Below are positions 8,301-18,749 of a stretch of 39,118 bases of DNA, piece after piece. Source of the stretch: a virus. Positions within the stretch are counted from its first letter, which is position 1; every line of letters starts with the position of its first letter. The translations under genes were made by a program, and so were the position numbers. The notes below the pieces were generated by a model, which did no database searches, had not been told where the DNA came from, and was given only the letters and a program-made list of their open reading frames with translations. The stretch covers positions 1 through 39,118 of IMG/VR virus record IMGVR_UViG_3300009285_004197, one strand, 5' to 3'.

Positions 8301-11300
8301 ATGGCGTCGGGTTGGGGTGGTCTCAACGCAATCATTGAAGAGGCGCGGCAAAGGCGTGAGGAAGAAGCCGCGGCGGAGGAGCGTCGGCGGGCGTTAGAAG
8401 AACAGCGCGCGCGGGATCAATCCGCCTGGCTGCCGCCTTCCTGGTCGCCGTCCCCGCTGCCCCCGCGTGAGGGGGGGCTGTCATTGAAGCCTGCCCGCGT
8501 CGGTATGGACGACCTAGCCCTGGACCGCGTGGACACCGGCGCGCCGTCGCTCTATGCCTCAGACGTTTCGGAACCCACTGTCACAGCACCCCGCACGCCT
8601 TTGACCATCCAACCACAGGCGTTGTCCCCGGAGCTACAGCAGCCTGCCGGTAGGCGCACCATTCCCAGCGGATGGGGTGGCCTTAGCGGGCTAGGGGGCA
8701 TCACGCCGCCTGAGCCTGTGATAGGGCAATCGCAACAAGAACCCACTGTGCCTAGCGGGTGGGGTGGCGTCTCAGGGTTGAGCCGGGCCACCACTTTGAC
8801 CCCGCCGGGACCGGAGACGTGGGCAGGCACCCCACAACTGATTCAACCTTGGCAGCCGCCGGACTGGTTGGCACAGGGCGCAGCCGCGGTAGGACGTGGG
8901 GTGCAGGCGTTAGGCGCGGGAGCGCAAGCCATCGGGACGAGCGACGTTCGTCTACCCGGCGATCTCCGAGAGGGTTTTTCGGCAACCCAATCGTTCTTGA
9001 ACCAACCCGCCGCTCAATACTGGCAGGAGGCGTTTCGTCGCGACCTTACGCGGGCAGGGGAGACGCCGGGCGTCATCCCCAACGTGCAGCGGGTGACCAA
9101 AGCACCGGACTGGGTGCAAGAGGTTGGACAGAGCATAGGCCTATCTCCCCAGCAAGTCGACATCGGCTGGAAGATGCTCGTGCCGGAAGCGGCGGTGTGG
9201 GGTGTGATGTCTTCCAGTCCAGGCAAGACGGCAGGCGCTTACGCGATGACGGGGGTGAACTGGGTTTTTGACCAGGCCCGCACCCTCGCCTCGACGCCCG
9301 CCGATGAGCTGGCGCAAATCGTCGCGGGCGTGCCCGGCACGCCCGGCACGCCCGGCACGATGTTACCGCCTGCCACGGGATTGCTGGCGATGGGGCGCGG
9401 GGTGGGGGGAGATTTGAGCAAGGCGACCGGCGCAATCGCTCAGGGCATGTCACTGCTCGCGCAGCCGGACGGGGCCATGCCTGCCCTGCTCATGTTGTTA
9501 GGTGGAGCAGCCTACGGGACTGGCTTGTTTAATCCGAGAATCCAGAAGATTAACTTCGACCGGGAGATGTCGGGATACCGGGCCGTAATGGATTGGTTAA
9601 ATGGGCTTCCGTCTGCCGAACGGGAGACGGCGGGCCTAGCGATGGCGAACATGATTAGCGGGCCCAATGCGGTGCGCCAAACCGCTGAGGCGTTGATCTC
9701 CAAACCGCAAATCCTTGTCGATCTAAACGCGCAAGCGGCAGCTATTCAGGACGGCACCGCTTTTCGCTATCAAACGGACGCCGAGTACGAAGCCGCGATT
9801 GACGCGCGCAGGCGCGAAACCGGGCAGGAAGCGCGGATTGTTGCCGAGGGAAGAACCGGCGTTGGTCCCTCACTGCCCTCCTTGGCCCCGTCGTCCGACG
9901 CTCTGCTCAACGAACTCGTCCAAGAAAGATTCGACTTTAACCACCGCGAGTTGGCGCTGGCGCAGAAAGGGGCGGAGATCGAACGACTGGAAAAGCTCAT
10001 GCCGGCCGACATTGTAGAGCAGTATATGGACCCCATTTCCGAGATTTTGTACGGCGTCATCGTGGACCCCTGGAATCTAAAAATTCCCGGCTTCCTCTCC
10101 AAGTATTCACCAACGGTGGCGAAGATCATGGGCGAGGCCGATGAACTATTTAGCGCAGGACCAAGGCAGGCGGTGCAAAACATAGAGCAAGCCCAACAGG
10201 CGACGGGGCCGGTCATGGAAGCACTCCGGCAGGGCTTGGTACCGGAAGGGGACAAGCTGGTCAAGTGGAATCCCTACACATGGTGGCGGCGCACACCCTG
10301 GAGTAAGGCCAACTTAGACGCTAACTGGTTGACCGACCTGTCGAGCTTCCTTTTTAAGGATGTGACCTACAAGGAAGACGCCCGCACGATTTTGCACGCG
10401 CTCAACAACAACCCGGAACTGCTCATTGCGGGAATCGCGGTGCGCTCGCCCACCGCCATGGAAGGTATAGTGAGAATCCCGCCAAGCGTAATCGGCAATC
10501 GGGAAGTCGCCCAGCGTTTGCCCATTCTATCCATGTTACCGGAAAACTGGGTAGAAGGCCTGGTCTCGTTACAGGGCGAAGGGGTCTTTATCCCGAAACA
10601 ATTGCAAGCGGAAGTGGACACGCTCTTTTATGAAGGAGCGAAAAGGTTCCACGGGCTGGGACTGTTGGTGGGTGCGCCGGTCGGCACGGTGGACGTGCGT
10701 CTGCGGCGTCTGCCGGACGGGACCGGCATCGTGGAGTACGTTGACGAGGCGGGCACGGTCATCAGTGGCACGGAACCCATGCCCTTTGCCGACGCCGATC
10801 TGCAAGTGACTCGCCTACGCGCAGCAGCCAAACAGGACAAAACTCTGTTTCAGCAGATAGGCAGCTTGCCGCGACGAATCGCCTGGTTTCAGCGGGCGGT
10901 GATGTCCGACAACTTTTTGGCGCTCTCGATACGCAACATCATTCGCAACTCAGAATCGGCTGTCGCCCAGGCGTTTGGCGTCGATGCCTATAGTTGGCTA
11001 TCCAGTGACGAAATTGTCAGGGAATGGGCGAAAGACTTTGGCGGTCTCGCACCGGGTGAACGCGGACTAGCGATGCAGACGGATTACGTGCGCGGGGCGG
11101 CGGGGGGACTTAACCAACCGAGCAGCGGTCTCTATGATGCAATCGCTCAGTTTATCACCAAGAACCCCGACAATCCCGTCAGTCGTTTTATGCGCGGGGC
11201 CTACAACCTATCCTACGGCAAGGCCGAAGTGCCGCTTGGCAAGGGGCGCAGCTATGGTGTCAGCGAGGAAGTCAACCGCTTCAAGGTCAGCTTTGAGGCT

Positions 11301-14300
11301 TATCGCAAAAGCAAGCGCGCGTCTCTACTCAGCGACGGCGACCAACTTGTAGCTGACCTGGCGGCGCTGCCCAATGCGCCGCCGCCCGAATGGTTGCGAG
11401 GGCTGTATAACATTTACGTCGAATACGGGCAAAAGGGGACCAAGCAAGAATTATTCAACGCCCTGCGCGATTATGTAAATGGCGATGCCTCCAAGGTCGT
11501 CACCTTGAAGGCGATGGGCATTGAACCCGGCATCATAACGAACGAGGGTTGGGAGCAACTACACGATATATTTGCCCGTATCGACTCCCTTAGCGATGAC
11601 GAGTATCGTCAGGCAATTGACATACTCTTTGAGGGTGAGAACAGTTCCTCGTGGCGGTCACTGACGGACTACCCGCCGCAGCGCGGCGTCTATGAGTGGT
11701 CTGATGTGGTGAACCCGACGGAACGGGGCGTACTGCACGGTAGTTTGATACAGTCAGCGCAGTTGGCCGGAATCGACGCCGCGCAGGCTCAGGCTCAGGC
11801 GGATCGCGTGATTGAAGCCATTATTCAGGGTGAGCGCGCAGGCTCATCGGCGTTTATCCAAGAGCTTTCCGACTTGTTACCGCAGGCTACGCCAGAACAG
11901 GCGCGCCAATTGTGGGGCGCTGCGATGGATTTTGCCTACGACGACTATCTAGCGCGGGGCGTGGCGCGCACGGTTTCCGATACCGCAGCCAATCGTGCGC
12001 TCGAATTGAATACGTCCGCAGGTTGGATCGATAAATTCAACCGAACGGCCCTGGCCTGGGAGGAATACGGGACGGGTTTGGCGCAGCGCGGGGATGAGTA
12101 CCGACAGACGCTACTCGGTATTATGAACGGCCAGGCCTACAGTCCGAAGGAAAGTCCCTGGGATGCCGTGCGGCGATGGGTGACGTATGATCCCGTTGAG
12201 TTGGAAATCGCGCGCAGCATCCCGCTGGGCAAAGCGAGCCTGGAAGCTAAAGCGGAATGGGACCGTGTGATCCAGGCGAACCGCGCGGCGGTAGACCACA
12301 GCGTGGCGTACCTGTTCGACGCTTTCCGCCGTTATCCCACCCTGGCTAGTTTTGATATTCTCAACCAGGCGTTACGGGAGGTGGCGGAGGTTGGCGGGGT
12401 GGCCAATGCGTGGGTCAGCGCGCGCCGGGCGGAGGCATTTGCCGGTACGTTAGACTGGACGAGATTCTATCAGGTACGTAACCAGGCCTGGACTCAAATG
12501 GTGGATGACCAGGTAGCGTTAAACCAGGCCTATGCGCGGTCCATCGTGGCGTTGGCCGTCACGGAGCAGGCGGGCGACACGATCAAATGGACCGACAGCG
12601 GTTTTATGGGCGGCGAGTTCCAGTTGCGGTTCCCGAACCCGGACGGGACGTGGACCGCCAAGCGTCTGTCGGATGGGCAGGACATGACGTTTGCTGCGCC
12701 TGGCAGTGGGACCGCCATGCCGGAAGTGCCACAGAATGTGTACGACGCCTATCTGCAAGTCGCCAAAGGCGAGCAGCAGGTAGACCAGGTGATGGAGGAC
12801 GTAGCGCGCACGGTGGGGCCGGTGGAGAAATATGCGCCGCCTGCCGCGCCCCAGGTTATGCCGGGCAGTTTGGAAGCGCCAAAAACTACACCGCTTGTAG
12901 CGAAAACCGGGGAGGTGACGGCGGCACTACCCGCGACGTCCGCCACCGCGCCAACCGCACAGCCCCTGCTGCGTGGAAATATCCCGCTAGACCTTTACGA
13001 CCGACTCAGGGAGCTTGACTATCCTGGAGCCTGGATCGCGGCAATGACGCCGGAGCAGGCACTAAAGGCATCTTTGTTGTTGGAGACGCCTTTATCTGTA
13101 CCGACAGATATTATACCGGAGGCATATCCCATCGCAGCCGATGTAGTATCGCATCAGTTATGGCCCTGGCTACGTGGTTTGGGCTATACCCCGGAACAAA
13201 TCGCTTCGCTTACACCGACAGAGGCATGGGACCTGATTCGTACACGGCGAGCCGAAATTCCAGCTTTATCACGTGTCGAAGATATAGGTCGCATACCGTT
13301 GGCTGAACTGGAAGGTACGGCTCCGCTCCAAAGGACCGCGGCTGAGCCTGTAGCCGTCTCACCGTCTCGGGTAGACCCCGCATGGACGAAGAAGGAGTTG
13401 GTGGCTGAGTACGGGGACACGCTACGCGCGCAGGCAGAGGCCACGCGGGTAGTTGAGGAGGCTATTCCCGGAGTACCGGCAGGGGGCGTTCAGGGGGCCG
13501 CGGCCAAAGAGCCGTGGCAACTGACGCCGGAAGAGTTGGCTCGGGTTGATTGGGAAACGTCGGGGAGCGGCAGCCGTACACCCAAGCGCGCTTTTGAGTT
13601 GAGACGAAACAAGGGGTCCGATGCGGATGATTGGGAATCTCTTTACGATTTTGTCACCAATCATGATCAATACGACGTAGATGAGGTTTTGGGCAAGAAC
13701 TACGATCCCAAGCAGTACGCCGAGGGCCGCGCGATTCTGAACAAGGCCAAACGAAATCAACCGATCACTGTTTACCGGACAGCGGAATCGGAATTTGATA
13801 ATGGGATTTTGCCTGGTGCGTACGTCAGCGAATCTAAAAGCTACGCGCTGGCGCACTCTGAACATGTTGGGATGGCAAAGCCTAAACTCTTTTCCGTTCA
13901 GGTTTACCCTGATGAACTGCTTACCTTTGGCGACGCCCATGAGTATCTCTATATCCCCCGCGACCCGGAGATAGCCCAACAGCGCCTCGTGGCATGGGCA
14001 GAGGCCACGCGGGTGGTTGAGGAGGCTCCCCTAGATACGTTGACATTTAAGCAAGTATATGGAGAGGATTCTCCCTACTCGTCCACTGTCCTGAGAATCA
14101 TCCAGGAGGAAGTCGATAAGACAGTCGAGCGACGCGGGCTACGCGCCAACGCCCCGCAGGTTTCGGACATCAGAAAAAGACTGATAGACGACCTATACGA
14201 CAACAAAAAACCGGTTGTGTGGAATCGTATCAGGAAAGAGTTGGCGCGCGAGGAGGCGGTCAGAGAAGCCCGCTTGACCGTAACTCCCGGCGCTTTTATG

Positions 14301-17300
14301 CCGGACGATGAGAAGTTATTGGCGCGGGCGGGGCCGCCCGCGCAGGTAGACCCGACCACGCTGACCAAGAAGGCCATGCTGGACCAGTACGGCGACACTC
14401 TCCGCGCCGAGGGGCTGACCGACGCGCAGATGGGTCGTATGTCCAAGCGCGAGTTGGCGGACAGGATCAACGCGCCGAAGGTAGACCGGGCGCAGGCCGT
14501 CAAGACTGGGCTGCGCGGTGGCGGTCCCATGACGCAGGCCGAAGCAAAGGACGTTGCCAACCAGATTGCTCAGGAATGGGACCGGGTAGCGGTCGGTGAA
14601 CATGGACTCGCGGGCATTGATGGCATGGTGCTGGGCTATAAACGCGGCGGCGCGTTCAATATGAACCTGAACCGCGGCGAAGTGACCAAGTTCCGTGACT
14701 TATACGGCAACACCATTGCAGGCCGACAGATCAACGATATCAACGACGTGGCGGCTCTACTCAGCGAGTATGATCGGGCTAAATCCGTCGCACGTGAGGC
14801 AAGGGTGACAGACGCCCAGGCCGCACTATTCGAGACGATGACCGGGCCTGAGATCGTGGACGCAGTGGCGGACGATTTGCGGATGGGCGGCTTCGATGAC
14901 GCCCAACTGGAGGCTCTCCGTCAACGTCCTCGCAAAGAGATCGTGGATTACCTGGCTAACTTCTATTACCCGGACGAGACTGGTCCCGTCTGGCGAACCT
15001 ACGACTTCAAGGTTCCTTCCTTCCTGGACATGGACCCCAACGACGATCGCAGTCTGTACGAAATGTTACTCGACAACCTGTTCCGCAGCCGGAAGTCAGG
15101 CGGGCTGAAAGCGGATGAGGCGGGGGACGTGACGCGTGGTCTGATCCGTGACAAGGAAGCAGCCCGCACAATTCTGCTCAACGAACTGCCTAACATTCGC
15201 CGCGGGAACATTGAAAACACGCTGACCCCGGCGCAACGACTGCGCGTTTGGGATTTGGTGCGCCGTTATGCTACCCAACGCTATGATGAAACGTTGGGTA
15301 AAGCGAAGTACGTAGCCAACCGGGTGGGCGAATGGGTCATGCTCGACATGAGAACGGGCAACCGTTTCATCGACCAGGGTTTGCGGCTATTCGTGCCCTT
15401 CCATTACTTTGTCTCACGGATGCCGTCGCGTCTGGCAATGTTGGCGATCAACAACCCGGCCATGCTCAACATTTACTACGAAACTCAACGACCGATTGAC
15501 CGCTATCACCGGCAGAACGAAATGCCAGTTCGCTTCAAAGGGAAAATTCCCACCGGCATCAAGACACCAATGGGAGAGCTTTTTATCGACAACCCGTTTG
15601 CCAGCATTCTGCCCTACGGCACCTATGTGAACCCCAATCCGTACCTCTCGCCGGAAGATGCGGCGGGGCCGGTAGAGCGCAAGCTAAACAGCGTGACGCA
15701 ATGGAACCCGTCCGGGTTTATGCCCCTCGTTCAGTTTGGCATTGCCGCTGGGCTTGACGCCTACGAACCGCTACCGAACGGGAAAAAGCGAACCGATGAG
15801 TTTGAATTGGGGGACAATATTCCCCTGTATCGCATACTAGGCTACGGGATACAGGCGGCGACGGGAAACGTTGCGCCGGGCGCAACCAAGGGACTCTTGC
15901 GGTCAGGCGATCAGTATGATGTCAATCGGGCGAATCGGACGGCGGCCAGCCTGGGGACGGAACGTAACATATTCTCCGTCGTCGTTCAGTACGCCCAGCA
16001 GATCATCACCAATCGCTACAACCGCGACCCGGAGATGACCAACGTAGACGAGCGGTACTACGCCGACGCAAGGGCGCTGGCGGAAGAAAGTATTCGCGTC
16101 GCGGGCCTAGAGCGCCTATTGTCGACCGGGGCTTCTTTGGCTACCAGTCTGCCGATTTATGCGTATCCGCCGGGCGAGGAGCAAAATCGCGCGGCAGGTC
16201 GCCAGTATTGGGGGCTTGGCTACGACATGAACGGAAACCGCCTGGGCGGGCGGACGGCGCAGCGGCAATTCATGGAACAGAACCCAGGCTTGGAGGGCGC
16301 TTGGTCGGCGGGGGATGTCGCACCGGGTTTAACCGCAACCCTAAATGCGACCTATGATGAACGGTCCCGTCAGTATGAACTACGCAAGGAGGCGGAGCAA
16401 GCGGCGGTCAACCAACTGCGCGACCGCAATCCCAACGCGCCGATCCGTGAGATCACTGCGGCGAAGAATGAAGCGACCGCCACCTATGATCAGCGCATTG
16501 ACGAGTTGACGGGACAGATCAATGACATCAAAAAACGGCAAGGCGCGGTCGAGCCACCACGCACGGCCTTCCGTGACCCCACCAGCGGTATGAATCCGCA
16601 GGAACGGGAATCGGCCTATGTGCAGGGCATCGTCGGTAACGCATGGAACTTGCCGGGTAGACCGACCAGACCCGATGAAGCCACGGCGACGCCGGAAGAA
16701 ATGCAGGCATATTATCAGGCGTATGCAGAGTATGCGACCAAGCAAGAAAACTATGTCGTCAGTGCCTTGACGCAAGGCCCAACCACCGACTACCAGCGTT
16801 CTCAGCGAGGTGGCAACAAAGGTTACACCGACGTGGCGGCCCGTGAAATCTGGTGGCAGGCACAGAACAAAAACACGTCCGCCTGGGAGCTTCGCCGGCG
16901 CGAAGAAGAGGACCGCAAGTGGGATGCGATTGACACGGCCACGGCGGTCAATCTACGTGACGCCAAGCAGCGCATTCCCGGCGGTGACCGGATTCTCCAG
17001 ACCTACCTGAACACGCCGGCAGGGGACGAGCGAGCCGCCTTGCGGGATAAAGACTGGCGCTATGCGGCGGTGACGACAGCGGCCTACAATCCCGACGTAT
17101 GGGATGCCATGATCTCCGAGTTCGGGTTGGCGAAGACCCAAGCGTACTATATGGGACGCAGCGCGCCGAAACCGGAATGGCCGCGCCCAGAGGGTTCCCG
17201 CAACGCCACGGAAGAAGAACTCCAGACGTACTACACTGCACGTGACGAGTACTTTGTGGCTCATCCCCATGAGGAGGAGATTGGCCTATGGCTGTATGGG

Positions 17301-18749
17301 CGGTTAACTTATTCCGATTTTAACCAGACTCAAGGAGGCCCGTGGCGCTACGAGAATGGGCAGTGGGAAAAAGCAGAGAGTCTATTCCCACGGTTTGACC
17401 AGGGCGCACAGTACGACAAGGCAATGGAACTATTCACTCCTCGCATCTTCGACATTGAGCGCGAGTTCAAGCAGGCCAGCGTTGATGGTAAGTGGAGGCA
17501 ATGGCGCGACAGTCACAAAGCGGATTATGCTCTGCTGGTTGGATATCAAGAATGGCAAAAATCACTGATCGAGATTCCCGGAACGGACAAAACTGCGGGA
17601 CCTATTGTGGCGCAACTGCCCACCACGCGGTGGGGCGTCAACCCTGCGGAACAGATCATGACGCCCGTGCCGCAAGGGATGCAACCACGGGAAGTGACTT
17701 CCCGCACGCCGGGAACCAACATCCCGCAAGGGTGGGGTGGCATCAGCGGCATGGGACGGCCTGCGCCACAGCAGACATTCATCCCCACGTGGGGCGACGC
17801 ATTGCCGCCGCTAGGTGGGCAGCCGCCCGAGCGCCCCATGGGCCCAGTCGCACCACAACTCGGCATGGCAGGCGTCAACCTGCCGCCGGAGACGGAGCGC
17901 ACCGCACGGCAGTGGGCTATGCAAAGCGAGTCGTTCCAAAAGTCGGCTGCGTGGGAAGCGCGACGGCAGGCCGTGTATACGGAGTTCGGCGAGGACACCG
18001 GAAACCTATACGACCAATACCTGGCGCTACCGAAGGGAGATGCGCGGTCCGCGTTTAAGGCGGACCATCCCGAATTGAGGGCCGTATCCCTGTACACCTG
18101 GAACCCAGATGAGTATGCGTATCTGACCGAAACTTACGGCAAAGACGGCGTGATGACGTGGGCCATGACACCGACCTGGGCGGACACGCAACAAGCCAAG
18201 CAAGCGCGCAGCGATTACTACGATGCTCACCCGCAGGCATTTGAGATCAACGCGTGGCTGTATGGCCGACCGGGGGACCAGGGGGCGCTCGGCGGTGAAG
18301 GCGACATCACCGACGACGAGACCTTTACGTACAACTTCGGAGCCGATTATGACACAGCAAAGCAGATGTTTGGCGCGGACATCTGGACCATCGTCGCTGG
18401 TTACAAACGTGGTTGGGACAAGCAGACAAAGGCGGCTTACTTTGATCAGTATCCGCAACTGAGCGCATTCTTCGACTGGTGGTATGCCAACTTGCCGGAC
18501 ATGGGCGTGACGGCGGCGGCTGGGTATGGGCGCGCTTACTACGGTGGCGGCGGCGGCGGCGGAGATTATGTCTACGAGGGGGGCTTCGACGCTTATGTTG
18601 ACCCGCGGCAGATGCAGAGCACGCTCTGGTATGGACCGGATAGAAGGCAGGCGTATCAGCCGCCGCGCTGGTATGCGCCTGGCTGGTTGGGTGCGGCGCG
18701 GGACATCGGACCGGAGCCGATCCGCAAGTGGCAGCCGCCGAGATGGTGA
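8301..18749 (+). CDS. Giant 3482-residue virion-associated (polyvalent-type) protein with ART-like domain
   Basis: This single frame covers 10.4 kb between portal and scaffold. An Arg/Glu helix (residues 10-40) is followed by Pro-rich linkers with repeated SGWGG motifs. Predominantly helical modules follow, with hydrophobic stretches near 290-460 and a conserved-looking RNIIRN motif near 875. An ADP-ribosyltransferase-like module lies near 1720-1900 (ITVYRTA, then GAYVSESKSYALAHSE, then HEYLYIP). A motif LFVPFHYFVSRMPSRL near 2361 resembles a feature of other very large phage proteins. Two homologous C-terminal copies (about 2890-3005 and 3228-3322) and a Gly/Tyr-rich tail end the protein. 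Position and size suggest an internal protein ejected with DNA, comparable in role to T7 gp16 or P1 DarB-like proteins. That role is inference. Confidence 0.8.
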   Translation: MASGWGGLNAIIEEARQRREEEAAAEERRRALEEQRARDQSAWLPPSWSPSPLPPREGGLSLKPARVGMDDLALDRVDTGAPSLYASDVSEPTVTAPRTPLTIQPQALSPELQQPAGRRTIPSGWGGLSGLGGITPPEPVIGQSQQEPTVPSGWGGVSGLSRATTLTPPGPETWAGTPQLIQPWQPPDWLAQGAAAVGRGVQALGAGAQAIGTSDVRLPGDLREGFSATQSFLNQPAAQYWQEAFRRDLTRAGETPGVIPNVQRVTKAPDWVQEVGQSIGLSPQQVDIGWKMLVPEAAVWGVMSSSPGKTAGAYAMTGVNWVFDQARTLASTPADELAQIVAGVPGTPGTPGTMLPPATGLLAMGRGVGGDLSKATGAIAQGMSLLAQPDGAMPALLMLLGGAAYGTGLFNPRIQKINFDREMSGYRAVMDWLNGLPSAERETAGLAMANMISGPNAVRQTAEALISKPQILVDLNAQAAAIQDGTAFRYQTDAEYEAAIDARRRETGQEARIVAEGRTGVGPSLPSLAPSSDALLNELVQERFDFNHRELALAQKGAEIERLEKLMPADIVEQYMDPISEILYGVIVDPWNLKIPGFLSKYSPTVAKIMGEADELFSAGPRQAVQNIEQAQQATGPVMEALRQGLVPEGDKLVKWNPYTWWRRTPWSKANLDANWLTDLSSFLFKDVTYKEDARTILHALNNNPELLIAGIAVRSPTAMEGIVRIPPSVIGNREVAQRLPILSMLPENWVEGLVSLQGEGVFIPKQLQAEVDTLFYEGAKRFHGLGLLVGAPVGTVDVRLRRLPDGTGIVEYVDEAGTVISGTEPMPFADADLQVTRLRAAAKQDKTLFQQIGSLPRRIAWFQRAVMSDNFLALSIRNIIRNSESAVAQAFGVDAYSWLSSDEIVREWAKDFGGLAPGERGLAMQTDYVRGAAGGLNQPSSGLYDAIAQFITKNPDNPVSRFMRGAYNLSYGKAEVPLGKGRSYGVSEEVNRFKVSFEAYRKSKRASLLSDGDQLVADLAALPNAPPPEWLRGLYNIYVEYGQKGTKQELFNALRDYVNGDASKVVTLKAMGIEPGIITNEGWEQLHDIFARIDSLSDDEYRQAIDILFEGENSSSWRSLTDYPPQRGVYEWSDVVNPTERGVLHGSLIQSAQLAGIDAAQAQAQADRVIEAIIQGERAGSSAFIQELSDLLPQATPEQARQLWGAAMDFAYDDYLARGVARTVSDTAANRALELNTSAGWIDKFNRTALAWEEYGTGLAQRGDEYRQTLLGIMNGQAYSPKESPWDAVRRWVTYDPVELEIARSIPLGKASLEAKAEWDRVIQANRAAVDHSVAYLFDAFRRYPTLASFDILNQALREVAEVGGVANAWVSARRAEAFAGTLDWTRFYQVRNQAWTQMVDDQVALNQAYARSIVALAVTEQAGDTIKWTDSGFMGGEFQLRFPNPDGTWTAKRLSDGQDMTFAAPGSGTAMPEVPQNVYDAYLQVAKGEQQVDQVMEDVARTVGPVEKYAPPAAPQVMPGSLEAPKTTPLVAKTGEVTAALPATSATAPTAQPLLRGNIPLDLYDRLRELDYPGAWIAAMTPEQALKASLLLETPLSVPTDIIPEAYPIAADVVSHQLWPWLRGLGYTPEQIASLTPTEAWDLIRTRRAEIPALSRVEDIGRIPLAELEGTAPLQRTAAEPVAVSPSRVDPAWTKKELVAEYGDTLRAQAEATRVVEEAIPGVPAGGVQGAAAKEPWQLTPEELARVDWETSGSGSRTPKRAFELRRNKGSDADDWESLYDFVTNHDQYDVDEVLGKNYDPKQYAEGRAILNKAKRNQPITVYRTAESEFDNGILPGAYVSESKSYALAHSEHVGMAKPKLFSVQVYPDELLTFGDAHEYLYIPRDPEIAQQRLVAWAEATRVVEEAPLDTLTFKQVYGEDSPYSSTVLRIIQEEVDKTVERRGLRANAPQVSDIRKRLIDDLYDNKKPVVWNRIRKELAREEAVREARLTVTPGAFMPDDEKLLARAGPPAQVDPTTLTKKAMLDQYGDTLRAEGLTDAQMGRMSKRELADRINAPKVDRAQAVKTGLRGGGPMTQAEAKDVANQIAQEWDRVAVGEHGLAGIDGMVLGYKRGGAFNMNLNRGEVTKFRDLYGNTIAGRQINDINDVAALLSEYDRAKSVAREARVTDAQAALFETMTGPEIVDAVADDLRMGGFDDAQLEALRQRPRKEIVDYLANFYYPDETGPVWRTYDFKVPSFLDMDPNDDRSLYEMLLDNLFRSRKSGGLKADEAGDVTRGLIRDKEAARTILLNELPNIRRGNIENTLTPAQRLRVWDLVRRYATQRYDETLGKAKYVANRVGEWVMLDMRTGNRFIDQGLRLFVPFHYFVSRMPSRLAMLAINNPAMLNIYYETQRPIDRYHRQNEMPVRFKGKIPTGIKTPMGELFIDNPFASILPYGTYVNPNPYLSPEDAAGPVERKLNSVTQWNPSGFMPLVQFGIAAGLDAYEPLPNGKKRTDEFELGDNIPLYRILGYGIQAATGNVAPGATKGLLRSGDQYDVNRANRTAASLGTERNIFSVVVQYAQQIITNRYNRDPEMTNVDERYYADARALAEESIRVAGLERLLSTGASLATSLPIYAYPPGEEQNRAAGRQYWGLGYDMNGNRLGGRTAQRQFMEQNPGLEGAWSAGDVAPGLTATLNATYDERSRQYELRKEAEQAAVNQLRDRNPNAPIREITAAKNEATATYDQRIDELTGQINDIKKRQGAVEPPRTAFRDPTSGMNPQERESAYVQGIVGNAWNLPGRPTRPDEATATPEEMQAYYQAYAEYATKQENYVVSALTQGPTTDYQRSQRGGNKGYTDVAAREIWWQAQNKNTSAWELRRREEEDRKWDAIDTATAVNLRDAKQRIPGGDRILQTYLNTPAGDERAALRDKDWRYAAVTTAAYNPDVWDAMISEFGLAKTQAYYMGRSAPKPEWPRPEGSRNATEEELQTYYTARDEYFVAHPHEEEIGLWLYGRLTYSDFNQTQGGPWRYENGQWEKAESLFPRFDQGAQYDKAMELFTPRIFDIEREFKQASVDGKWRQWRDSHKADYALLVGYQEWQKSLIEIPGTDKTAGPIVAQLPTTRWGVNPAEQIMTPVPQGMQPREVTSRTPGTNIPQGWGGISGMGRPAPQQTFIPTWGDALPPLGGQPPERPMGPVAPQLGMAGVNLPPETERTARQWAMQSESFQKSAAWEARRQAVYTEFGEDTGNLYDQYLALPKGDARSAFKADHPELRAVSLYTWNPDEYAYLTETYGKDGVMTWAMTPTWADTQQAKQARSDYYDAHPQAFEINAWLYGRPGDQGALGGEGDITDDETFTYNFGADYDTAKQMFGADIWTIVAGYKRGWDKQTKAAYFDQYPQLSAFFDWWYANLPDMGVTAAAGYGRAYYGGGGGGGDYVYEGGFDAYVDPRQMQSTLWYGPDRRQAYQPPRWYAPGWLGAARDIGPEPIRKWQPPRW
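13433..14027 (+). repeat. 31-bp direct repeats flanking the ART-like module
   Basis: A 31-bp sequence starting ggcagaggccacgcgggt occurs at 13433-13463 and 13997-14027 with a single mismatch, 564 bp (188 codons) apart and in frame. Each copy encodes AEATRVVEEA. The sequence between them holds the ART-like domain and is visibly more AT-rich in its centre than its surroundings. Confidence 0.85.
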
